Below the pieces are notes generated by a model. The model saw only the letters and a list, made by a program, of their open reading frames with translations. It was not told where the DNA came from and did not search any database. The translations under genes and the position numbers were made by a program. From an uncultured Clostridia bacterium (lineage in GTDB: Bacteria > Bacillota > Clostridia > Lachnospirales > Lachnospiraceae): a DNA stretch of 64,000 bases. How positions within the stretch are numbered: the stretch's first letter is position 1; every line of letters starts with the position of its first letter. The stretch lies in contig CAMYZE010000004.1 in assembly GCA_947303805.1 (NCBI GenBank), positions 124,001 to 188,000 on the forward strand. Direction: 5' to 3'. Below, one piece after another: positions 9,783-18,736 of this stretch.

Positions 9783-10181
9783 TTATCTCTTTGAGAATTG
9801 TGGAGCACGTCTTGCTGATTTTAAACCATACTTCTTTCTCTCTTTCATACGAGGGTCACGAGTTAGGTAACCTTCCTTTTTAAGAAGAGATCTATATTCT
9901 GGATCAACCTCTAAAAGTGCTCTTGCGATACCATGTCTTATCGCACCTGCTTGACCTGATGTGCCACCGCCATATACATTTACTAATACATTGAATTTGC
10001 CTTCAGTCTTAGTTGCTGCAAATGGCTGGTTGATAATTTTCTTTAATGTCTCAAGACCAACATAGTCATCAAGTGGTCTCTTATTTATTGTTATCTCACC
10101 TTTTCCTGGCATAAGATAAACTCTTGCTACAGATTTTTTTCTTCTACCAGTTCCGTAATATCTTTCTTTTGACTTTGCCAT
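9783..10181 (-). CDS. rpsI: 30S ribosomal protein S9
   Basis: 132 residues, full length. The N-terminal [16 protein letters not shown] and the C-terminal basic tail ending FSKR are characteristic of S9; the tail contacts P-site tRNA in the small subunit. It is paired with rplM 13 bases upstream, the conserved L13-S9 operon of bacteria. A GGAGG site lies 9 bases before the ATG. A terminator follows directly. Confidence 0.98.
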   Translation of the reverse strand: MAKSKERYYGTGRRKKSVARVYLMPGKGEITINKRPLDDYVGLETLKKIINQPFAATKTEGKFNVLVNVYGGGTSGQAGAIRHGIARALLEVDPEYRSLLKKEGYLTRDPRMKERKKYGLKSARRAPQFSKR

Positions 10182-10194
10182 ACGGGTTTACCTC

Positions 10195-10626
10195 CTATAC
10201 CTTTAATGCTTCAGGTTTTTGTGCCTGATGTTTGTGTTCTGGTCCAACATATACAAATAATTTTCTATACATTTGTCTGCCGAGAGGTCCCTTTGGTAAC
10301 ATTCCCTTTATAGCATATTCAACTACTCTCTCAGGGAATTTCTTTTTTAATTCACGGAGTGTGATGTATCTTCCTCCTCCGAGCCATCCTGTGTGATGGA
10401 AATATACTTTTTGATCAAGTTTTTTTCCAGTAACCTTAATCTTTTCTGCATTTACTACTACTAAATAGTCACCCATGTCAACATTTGGCATATAAGTAAC
10501 TTTGTGTTTACCTTGAAGAACTTCTGCTGCCTTTGTAGCAAGTCTTCCAAGGACAACACCCTCGCAGTCAAGAACGTACCACTTCTTAGTGGCAACATCC
10601 GCTGCTTTAGGCACGAATGTCATCAT
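10195..10626 (-). CDS. rplM: 50S ribosomal protein L13
   Basis: 143 residues, full length, with the L13 signatures KKWYVLDCEGVVLGRLAT and GMLPKGPLGRQMYRKL. L13 is an early-assembly protein of the large subunit and in some bacteria regulates its own operon. Two in-frame ATG codons lie together at the start; AAGGAGG sits 8 bases before the first. It is followed by rpsI. Confidence 0.98.
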   Translation of the reverse strand: MMTFVPKAADVATKKWYVLDCEGVVLGRLATKAAEVLQGKHKVTYMPNVDMGDYLVVVNAEKIKVTGKKLDQKVYFHHTGWLGGGRYITLRELKKKFPERVVEYAIKGMLPKGPLGRQMYRKLFVYVGPEHKHQAQKPEALKV

Positions 10627-10690
10627 CTCAATTTCCTCCTTACTCTGGTGTGCAGTGACAACTGCACTGTCATTTTCGGTGATACTCTAA
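10627..10690 (-). promoter_or_regulatory. Candidate L13 leader in the rplM 5' region
   Basis: A perfect 7-bp hairpin, GTGCAGT / ACTGCAC with loop GACA (10,650-10,667), lies just upstream of the rplM ribosome binding site. Firmicutes often carry a short structured L13 leader at this place that mediates autoregulation. The position and hairpin fit; I cannot match the consensus without a covariance model. Confidence 0.4.
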
Positions 10691-10693
10691 TGA

Positions 10694-10721
10694 GATAAAA
10701 AAAGGCTCATTTAGAGCCTTA
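10694..10721 (-). terminator. Rho-independent terminator of the atp operon
   Basis: Minus-strand reading AAGGCTC, loop TAAAT, GAGCCTT, then seven U. It lies about 30 bases beyond the atpC stop codon and ahead of the rplM leader. Confidence 0.85.
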
Positions 10722-10748
10722 TTATCATACTAAAATATTAAAGTTTTG

Positions 10749-11164
10749 TCAACTAATTTTGCTGACTTTTATAGTGTCTAATCTTGCATTAGCTCGCTTT
10801 ATTGCCTGTTCTGCCCTCTCAAGATTAAAGTTTTCAGCCTTTTCTTCGATTCTCTTTTCCGCTCTTTCCTTCGACTGCTTTGCTCTTTCCGCATCTATCT
10901 CTTCAGGCAACTCCAAAATTTCAGCAAGTATTGTAATAGTATCAGGCATTATTGTTGCGATTCCTGACATGACAGCCGCATACATTGGCTGCTCCTTACC
11001 CTCTTCATATATAGTAAGTGTACCAGGTGCTATAATTTGAGTCATAGCAACATGTCCAGGCAAAACACCAACAAAACCCTCAGTAGTATTGTACTCGATC
11101 ATTGTGCATTCACCATCAAATACCACTCTATCTGGAGTTATAACTTGTAACCTAACTTTATTCA

Positions 11165-11165
<1 letters not shown>
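10749..11165 (-). CDS. atpC: ATP synthase F1 epsilon subunit
   Basis: 138 residues. The N-terminal beta sandwich carries LQVITPDRVVFDGEC and GFVGVLPGHVAM, standard for epsilon. The C-terminal helical hairpin (EEIDAERAKQ...ANARLD) can act as an inhibitory arm on F1. Epsilon is part of the central stalk linking the c ring to F1. Its ATG shares a base with the atpD stop at 11,165, so translation is likely coupled. It is the last gene before the operon terminator. Confidence 0.96.
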
Positions 11166-12565
<1,400 letters not shown>

Positions 12566-13486
12566 TTATATAGCATTTGCTCCTGCAACTATTTCTGTTA
12601 ATTCTTGAGTGATTGCTCCTTGTCTTGCTCTATTGTACATGATCCCTAATTTTTCGCTCAGCTCTTTTGCATTCTTTGTCGCATTGTCCATTGCTGTCAT
12701 TCTCGCACCATTTTCAGATGCAATTGATGCAGTGAGTGCTCCGTATAAAAGAGTTGATATGTATTGAGGAATCATTCTATTGAGCATTTCCTCTTCATCC
12801 ATCTCATAGTTCATAGGCATCACTTCATCATCTTCATATTTCGATTTTGCTACTACAAATGTTTTTTTGCCAAGAAGCTCTGTATCGTCATCAACATTCT
12901 TTTCCACATTTTCAAATGGTAAAAGTTTTAATACTCTTGGTATATGAACTATGGTATTTTTAAAATGAGTATATACTAAGTAGATTTCACTTATCTTGCC
13001 TGCCACAAAGTCATCAAGTAATTCTTCTGCAATCATCACATAAGTTTCGTAGTGTATATCTTCCATGCCTTCAGAGTAGTCTCTCTCTATAGTAAATCCC
13101 TTATTCTTAAGTTCATCTCTTACTTTTGAACCGATTGCATATACAAGCGTATCCTTCGGTGTGAAACTAATTGCTGCATCTTCACCAATGAGTTTCTTAA
13201 CTATGCTTGAATTGTATCCCCCCGCAAGACCCTTATTAGATGAAAATACTACTATCGCCTTCTTGCCGCCTTCCTTACCTTTTAAATACTTATGACTAAC
13301 TACTTGAGTCTTTTTCATAACCCCAGTAATTTTTTCATACATTGCATCAAAGAAAGGAACCGCATCAGTAGCAATTTGTTTTGTCTTCTGGAGCTTTACA
13401 GTGGCTACAAGTTTCATAGCCTTAGTAATTTTACCAGTAGACTCAACCGAACGCTTTCTTTTTTTAATTTGCTTCATCGAAGCCAT
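12566..13486 (-). CDS. atpG: ATP synthase F1 gamma subunit
   Basis: 306 residues. The N-terminus MKQIKKRKRSVESTGKITKA and the C-terminal stretch with NAxKNAKELSEKLGIMYNRARQ and ITQELTEIVAGANA form the rotor coiled coil. FSSNKGLAGGYN is the family signature. Gamma is the rotating central shaft that couples ion flow through Fo to catalysis in F1. Six bases separate it from atpA. Confidence 0.97.
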   Translation of the reverse strand: MASMKQIKKRKRSVESTGKITKAMKLVATVKLQKTKQIATDAVPFFDAMYEKITGVMKKTQVVSHKYLKGKEGGKKAIVVFSSNKGLAGGYNSSIVKKLIGEDAAISFTPKDTLVYAIGSKVRDELKNKGFTIERDYSEGMEDIHYETYVMIAEELLDDFVAGKISEIYLVYTHFKNTIVHIPRVLKLLPFENVEKNVDDDTELLGKKTFVVAKSKYEDDEVMPMNYEMDEEEMLNRMIPQYISTLLYGALTASIASENGARMTAMDNATKNAKELSEKLGIMYNRARQGAITQELTEIVAGANAI

Positions 13487-13492
13487 AATCTA

Positions 13493-15010
13493 TTATCCCT
13501 CGTATCCCTTTGTTTTCTTGAAACTCTCAATTGCATTCTTAAGAGCAGTCTCAATCTCTGGGGTCAATTCTTTCTTTTCTCTTATGTCTCTAAAGATATT
13601 TGGAGCAGTGCTATCTATATATGAGAATAACTCTGACTCAAAATCAAGTATCTTAGCAACTGGCACATCAAGTAAATATCTCTTCTCTGCAGCATATATT
13701 ATAGTAATTTGCTTTTCGACAGGAAGAGGTTTATATTGAGGTTGCTTCAATATCTCACGAACTCTCTCGCCTTGAGCAAGTTGTTCTTTGGTAGTTTTAT
13801 CAAGGTCTGAACCAAATTGTGCAAATGAAGCAAGCTCTCTAAATTGTGCAAGCTCTACTCTTATAGGTGCAGCAATTTTCTTCATAGCTTTAATCTGTGC
13901 TGATCCACCTACACGGCTCACTGAAAGTCCTGCATTTATAGCTGGTCTAAATCCAGCATTAAACATATCTGTCTCTAAGTATATCTGTCCATCAGTTATT
14001 GATATAACATTTGTAGGAATGTATGCAGATACATCACCTGCCTGAGTCTCTATAATCGGAAGAGCAGTGAGTGAACCACCGCCTAACTTATCATTTAATT
14101 TTGATGCTCTCTCAAGCAATCTACTATGTAAATAGAATACATCTCCAGGATATGCTTCTCTTCCTGGTGGTCTCTTAAGAAGGAGCGAGAGTGTTCTATA
14201 TGCTGCTGCGTGCTTAGTAAGATCATCATAAACTATGAGCACATCTTCACCTTTTTCCATCCACTCTTCACCAATAGCACAACCTGAATATGGAGCTATA
14301 TATTGAAGTGGTGCAAGGTCAGATGCAGTTGCAGCAACTACTGTTGTATAGTCCATAGCGCCAAAGTCTTCAAGCACCTTAACGATGTTTGCAACTGTAG
14401 AGGCTTTTTGACCTATAGCAACATAGATACATTTAACTCCCTGTCCTTTTTGATTTATTATAGTATCAATGGCGATTGCAGTCTTACCAGTTTGACGATC
14501 ACCAATTATTAACTCTCTTTGTCCACGACCAATAGGAATCATGGCATCAATGGCCTTGATACCAGTTTGAAGTGGTTCTTTAACTGACTTTCTATCAATA
14601 ACGCCATGAGCAATTCTCTCTATAGGACGAGTACCTGTAGTATTGATAGGTCCTTTATTATCTATTGGTTGACCTATAGCATTTACTACTCTTCCTACCA
14701 TGGCATCGCCAACAGGCACAGACATGATTCTCTTTGTTCTCTTAACTGCATCGCCCTCTTTTATGTCATCAGCATTTCCAAGAAGAACACAACCGATGTT
14801 GTCTTCCTCAAGGTTAAGAATCATACCATACACTTCATTTGGGAATTCAAGAAGTTCGCCTTGCATTGCATCCTTAAGTCCATGAATACGGGCAATACCG
14901 TCTGCAACTTGTATTACGACTCCTTCTTCCTCTATTCCAGATGCGTCTTGATATTTTCCAATTTGTTCTTTAATTATAGAACTAATCTCTTCTGGTTTTA
15001 AATTAATCAT
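13493..15010 (-). CDS. atpA: ATP synthase F1 alpha subunit
   Basis: 505 residues. It has the nucleotide-binding loop [11 protein letters not shown] and the signature [17 protein letters not shown] of regulatory alpha subunits. The N-terminal [14 protein letters not shown] region contacts delta at the peripheral stalk. It forms the alpha3beta3 hexamer with AtpD. The start overlaps the end of atpH by 4 bases, which suggests translational coupling. Confidence 0.98.
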   Translation of the reverse strand: MINLKPEEISSIIKEQIGKYQDASGIEEEGVVIQVADGIARIHGLKDAMQGELLEFPNEVYGMILNLEEDNIGCVLLGNADDIKEGDAVKRTKRIMSVPVGDAMVGRVVNAIGQPIDNKGPINTTGTRPIERIAHGVIDRKSVKEPLQTGIKAIDAMIPIGRGQRELIIGDRQTGKTAIAIDTIINQKGQGVKCIYVAIGQKASTVANIVKVLEDFGAMDYTTVVAATASDLAPLQYIAPYSGCAIGEEWMEKGEDVLIVYDDLTKHAAAYRTLSLLLKRPPGREAYPGDVFYLHSRLLERASKLNDKLGGGSLTALPIIETQAGDVSAYIPTNVISITDGQIYLETDMFNAGFRPAINAGLSVSRVGGSAQIKAMKKIAAPIRVELAQFRELASFAQFGSDLDKTTKEQLAQGERVREILKQPQYKPLPVEKQITIIYAAEKRYLLDVPVAKILDFESELFSYIDSTAPNIFRDIREKKELTPEIETALKNAIESFKKTKGYEG

Positions 15011-15612
15011 AGTTTTAAACCCCTTAGACTCTTTGTTAAATCAAACATTTTAGTTTTATATGTTTTGTCTAGCACTTTGTCATCTATTTTTATTTTAATA
15101 CCTGCTATCAAACTCTCATCGATTTTATAATCAACTATAAACTCATCAAAATTTGTAGATGATATCAATTTATCTTCAAGCGCTTTTTTCTTTTCGTCGC
15201 TTAATTCATGAGCCGATGTAACTTCTGCCTCGCCTATATTCTTACTTCTAAGAGTAAGATGAGAGAAGTACTTAAGTATATTCACAATTTCTTTAGTTCT
15301 TCCTTTTTTTATTACTATAGATATAAAATCAAGTATTTTAGGATTATCGCCCTTATTTATATCTATCTTAAATAATCTAAGTACCTTGGCAATAGGTCCA
15401 GCCCAAACTTTGTTTGTAAATAGCTCTTTGACAAATTTTGTCTTATTGTCAGTGCTGATTTTCGGATTTGCCAAGAAATCATTAAGTTCAGAAGAACTAC
15501 TCCACACCAAGATAATATCTTGTGCTTCTTCATACATCTTCTCTAATTGATTGTGCTCTTTGGCAAAGTCAAATAAAGCTTCTCCATAGATTTTAGAAAC
15601 TAACCTTGCCAT
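15007..15612 (-). CDS. atpH: ATP synthase delta subunit (peripheral stalk)
   Basis: 201 residues, a little longer than usual for delta. The N-terminal domain begins [19 protein letters not shown], characteristic of delta/OSCP. The C-terminal part contains the family block [19 protein letters not shown]. Delta joins the peripheral stalk (subunit b) to the top of F1. It overlaps the 3' end of atpF by 13 bases and the 5' end of atpA by 4. Confidence 0.93.
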   Translation of the reverse strand: MARLVSKIYGEALFDFAKEHNQLEKMYEEAQDIILVWSSSSELNDFLANPKISTDNKTKFVKELFTNKVWAGPIAKVLRLFKIDINKGDNPKILDFISIVIKKGRTKEIVNILKYFSHLTLRSKNIGEAEVTSAHELSDEKKKALEDKLISSTNFDEFIVDYKIDESLIAGIKIKIDDKVLDKTYKTKMFDLTKSLRGLKL

Positions 15613-16136
15613 GAATTTGCTCCTATCTCACTAAGTGCTTCTTCAAATAATTTATCTTCGCTCTTTGCATTTACATTTTCTTTTATGATCTTAGAAGCGA
15701 TTAAAGTTGAAATGCCTATAACTTGGTTCTTAAGCTCATCAACAGCTTTTGCCTTCTCTTGTTCTATCTCTTTATTGCCACGATTAATGATATTTTGTGC
15801 TTCAGTTCTTGCTTCTGCTACAATCCCTTCACTCATCTTTTTAGCATTCTTTCTTGCATCATCAATTATGCTTTCAACTTCAGCTCTTGTATCTGCAAGT
15901 TTCTTTTCATACTCAGCTTTAAGTGCAATGGCTTCAGCTTCTTGTTTTTTAGCATTTTCAATTTCGTTCTTAATTTTATCACTTCTGTTCTTTAATACCT
16001 TTTGAACTGGATTAAAAAGAAAATATGATAGCGCAAAGAAGAGTATAAATACATTTATACCTGTTATTATAGCATCAAAAATAAGCTGACTATCAAAGCC
16101 TATGATTCTAAATAAACTATCTCCGGCTAAAAACAT
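15600..16136 (-). CDS. atpF: ATP synthase Fo b subunit
   Basis: 178 residues. One N-terminal membrane helix (about residues 20-42, IITGINVFILFFALSYFLF) is followed by NPVQKVLKNRSDKI and a long charged coiled coil rich in Glu, Lys and Ala. This is the peripheral stalk that holds F1 static. An AGGAGGAG site lies directly before the ATG. A hairpin-forming repeat separates it from atpE. Confidence 0.96.
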   Translation of the reverse strand: MFLAGDSLFRIIGFDSQLIFDAIITGINVFILFFALSYFLFNPVQKVLKNRSDKIKNEIENAKKQEAEAIALKAEYEKKLADTRAEVESIIDDARKNAKKMSEGIVAEARTEAQNIINRGNKEIEQEKAKAVDELKNQVIGISTLIASKIIKENVNAKSEDKLFEEALSEIGANSWQG

Positions 16137-16149
16137 TTCTCCTCCTATG

Positions 16150-16200
16150 CCACTCGCTAAGCTCGCGGCTACATATTGTAAGGGCGAGTTTCACGAGCCC
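16150..16200. repeat. Dispersed intergenic repeat, copy C, in the atpE-atpF gap
   Basis: Two modules: CGCTAAGCTCGCGGCTACA, then TGTAAGGGCGAGTTTCACGAGCCC. The second is nearly identical to the copy at 47,301. It fills almost the entire atpE-atpF gap and would form a hairpin in the atp mRNA just past the atpE stop. Confidence 0.7.
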
Positions 16201-16207
16201 ATTGTTA

Positions 16208-16507
<300 letters not shown>

Positions 16508-16572
16508 TTAATATATTATTATTAATTAGTAACTATTTTTATAAGTTCGCACTTCCAAGCATTTAATAAGCC

Positions 16573-17286
16573 TTACAACTTATCGTTGACATATACCATA
16601 GTTAGCATACAAAATACATATGTCTGTATGCAACCGCTAAATAAATCAAGGTATGCGTGCAAAAATGATGGTATAGCTATCCTTCCAAGTATAGGAAGCA
16701 TTCCGTACCAAAGTCCAAGCATTATAACGCCTGACAATAAGTTTGCAAAAAGACGAAGCGAAATAGAAATTGGGTTTGCAAACTCTCCTATCACATTTAT
16801 AGGGAAGAGAACTGGAAGTGGTTGGAAAAGCCCTGTGAAATGTCCTATTCCGTGATTCTTAATTCCCTGGAACTGCACTATTGCAAATGTGAAAACACCA
16901 AGGCAGAAAGTAACACCATAGTCTGCTGTAGGTGCTCTCATACCAATGAAGCCTGATAAATTACAAGTCAAAATAAAAATAAATAGGGTGCCAATGTAAT
17001 TTATGAATCTATTTCTATTAGATCCCAAAATACTATCAGCCATCCCATTAAGTGCTTCTATAGCCATCTCTATAAAGTTTTGGAGTCCTGTTGGTATCTC
17101 TTCCGCGTTTGCAAACTTTCTACCAACAACTATTCCAAAAATTAAAATCATGAGAGTAATTATCCAAGACGAAATAGCAGTGGTCGTAATCCACACTTCA
17201 CTACCTAAAAATTGGAAGGGAAGTTTATATACCCCTCTAATCATAAATGATTCTGCCAATTCATTTCCTGCTAAAAATAACCCCAT
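16573..17286 (-). CDS. atpB: ATP synthase Fo a subunit
   Basis: 237 residues with five or six membrane helices. The essential arginine of the ion channel sits in ISISLRLFANLLSG, and the helix before it carries NVIGEFANP. Subunit a forms the two half-channels facing the c ring. The ribosome binding site TAGGAG is 6 bases from ATG. It follows the AtpI-like gene by 2 bases. Confidence 0.96.
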   Translation of the reverse strand: MGLFLAGNELAESFMIRGVYKLPFQFLGSEVWITTTAISSWIITLMILIFGIVVGRKFANAEEIPTGLQNFIEMAIEALNGMADSILGSNRNRFINYIGTLFIFILTCNLSGFIGMRAPTADYGVTFCLGVFTFAIVQFQGIKNHGIGHFTGLFQPLPVLFPINVIGEFANPISISLRLFANLLSGVIMLGLWYGMLPILGRIAIPSFLHAYLDLFSGCIQTYVFCMLTMVYVNDKL

Positions 17287-17288
17287 TT

Positions 17289-17729
17289 TTAACTCCTAAT
17301 ATTCTTTTCAATCACTGGTGCTAGATATGCACTAATTTTAACACTAAGTATTGCAAGTGCAAACATTATCCCCCCAGTAATTCCAAAAGTTCTTTCATTT
17401 ATAACAATCACAAGTATTATACAAAATACAATCATTCGAACTGTGCTCATTAGCACCATATGCTTCTTTGCATACTTCTCATCATTTGCTGATATCGCTT
17501 TAGATAAAGAAATTGCCATTGAATATAGACCAATAATACTACACACTAGACCAATCAACACGCATAATTCGTTTTTTACTATAAAGATAAGTGTATCATT
17601 GCTATTTAGATTCTTTACTTTACAGATAAGTATAAATATAATTAGTGATACGATAAGCAATACAACATTGTAGATCAAAGAACCTATCATCATACATTTT
17701 AAAGTTCTTTTAACCTTGTTATCCAACAT
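17289..17729 (-). CDS. atpI: ATP synthase subunit I-like membrane protein
   Basis: 146 residues with four predicted membrane helices and short charged loops, located directly before atpB. Position, size and topology fit AtpI, which assists c-ring assembly or ion (Mg2+/Na+) supply in other bacteria; sequence identity in this family is low, so the call rests mostly on context. Its ATG overlaps the stop codon of the preceding 44-residue ORF (TAATG), so the two are translationally coupled. Confidence 0.75.
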   Translation of the reverse strand: MLDNKVKRTLKCMMIGSLIYNVVLLIVSLIIFILICKVKNLNSNDTLIFIVKNELCVLIGLVCSIIGLYSMAISLSKAISANDEKYAKKHMVLMSTVRMIVFCIILVIVINERTFGITGGIMFALAILSVKISAYLAPVIEKNIRS

Positions 17730-17863
17730 TACTCTTCTTCATTTGCATCTTTGCCAAGCGACATTTGGTTTACAAAATAAGCAACATTTCCAGCAACTAT
17801 GGCTGCGATTGTGACGCACAAAATAACTATGGCAAAGAAAAACCAAAATAAAAATCCGTCCAT
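17729..17863 (-). CDS. Small membrane protein leading the atp operon (44 aa, AtpZ-like position)
   Basis: A 44-residue ORF begins at ATG 17,863, 5 bases after a strong GGAGG. It starts MDGFLFWFFFAIVILCV, forms one membrane helix of about 25 residues, and ends in a short charged tail (SLGKDANEEE). Its stop overlaps the atpI start as TAATG. Position as the first gene of an atp operon, in front of atpI, matches AtpZ-type accessory proteins, but those usually have two helices and more residues, so homology is uncertain. A promoter 27 bases upstream of the start supports it as the first translated gene of the operon. Confidence 0.75.
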   Translation of the reverse strand: MDGFLFWFFFAIVILCVTIAAIVAGNVAYFVNQMSLGKDANEEE

Positions 17864-17889
17864 ATCTACCTCCAAAGTAGTGCCTTATA

Positions 17890-17918
17890 ATTTTAACAAA
17901 AAACCCACTACATTTCAA
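17890..17918 (-). promoter_or_regulatory. Predicted promoter of the atp operon
   Basis: On the minus strand TTGAAA (17,918-17,913), 17-base spacer, TAAAAT (17,895-17,890). Transcription would start near 17,883, about 20 bases ahead of the first ORF of the operon. Confidence 0.55.
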
Positions 17919-17955
17919 TAAGTATTTTTGCTATTTTTCATATGGTTATAGGTAG

Positions 17956-18726
17956 TTATTTCTTCATTACATCTATAACAGTCTTTAACATAAGTTGCGC
18001 ATATGCCGCACTTCCATCGCCAGTTGGGTGCACACCGTCTTCTGAAATAAAATTTTCACCCATTCTCGCTACCTTATTCCAGTCGGCTATATAGCAATTG
18101 TCATGTGTATTTGCAAAATTAGTTAAATCTCTATTTCTATTTCTCTCTTGGCCAGCATATGGCATCACAATTGTAGGAATAATTAGAGGTCTACCTTCTA
18201 AACCACTATACACGTGTTCAAGTACTTCCACATCTATACCTTGCATGGCATTGTTGCCAAGCGAAAGTATCATTATATCACCTATCCTATCGATTTTTTT
18301 TATAGCATCAAATGCCTCTATACCAACTTTCATCTCTCTGCCAGGAACAGAATCTTGTACAATATGTCTAAAACATCTATGCAAATAAGTCTTTGACAAT
18401 TCAGCAATAGAATCACCAATCAGTGATACATTCACATCCTTAAAATTCATATAGTCTTCCTTAGTTACATATATAGGTTTACCTATTGTGTGATTTAACT
18501 CATCAATTTTTGCAAGTGTAATTCTATATATATCCACATTCACATCAGATAAATCTATACTTTCTGCCACAAAAGCCACTTCCGACTCCTCTGCTACTAT
18601 TGTTTCATTTTGGCTTTCTACACTTTCATCTTCAGCATTAGGATTGCCACATGAAAAGCAAGCAACTATTAGCACCACTAAAGATATAACTACCAACCAT
18701 TTAATTTTATTATTTTTAAATTTCAT
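17956..18726 (-). CDS. SGNH/GDSL hydrolase lipoprotein
   Basis: 256 residues from ATG 18,726; a TTG 9 bases upstream is the alternative start. The lipoprotein signal ends VACFSC, followed by an acidic linker. The SGNH domain has the nucleophile block SLIGDSIAE, an SLGNNAM block, and the Asp-His block EDGVHPTGDG near the C-terminus. It is clearly homologous to the SGNH part of the large acyltransferase encoded just upstream (both share a FA-x-THDNC-x-x-ADW segment), so the pair arose by duplication. Likely a membrane-anchored esterase or transferase acting on surface glycan acyl groups; the substrate is not known. Confidence 0.75.
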   Translation of the reverse strand: MKFKNNKIKWLVVISLVVLIVACFSCGNPNAEDESVESQNETIVAEESEVAFVAESIDLSDVNVDIYRITLAKIDELNHTIGKPIYVTKEDYMNFKDVNVSLIGDSIAELSKTYLHRCFRHIVQDSVPGREMKVGIEAFDAIKKIDRIGDIMILSLGNNAMQGIDVEVLEHVYSGLEGRPLIIPTIVMPYAGQERNRNRDLTNFANTHDNCYIADWNKVARMGENFISEDGVHPTGDGSAAYAQLMLKTVIDVMKK

Positions 18727-18736
18727 ATTTATCAAA

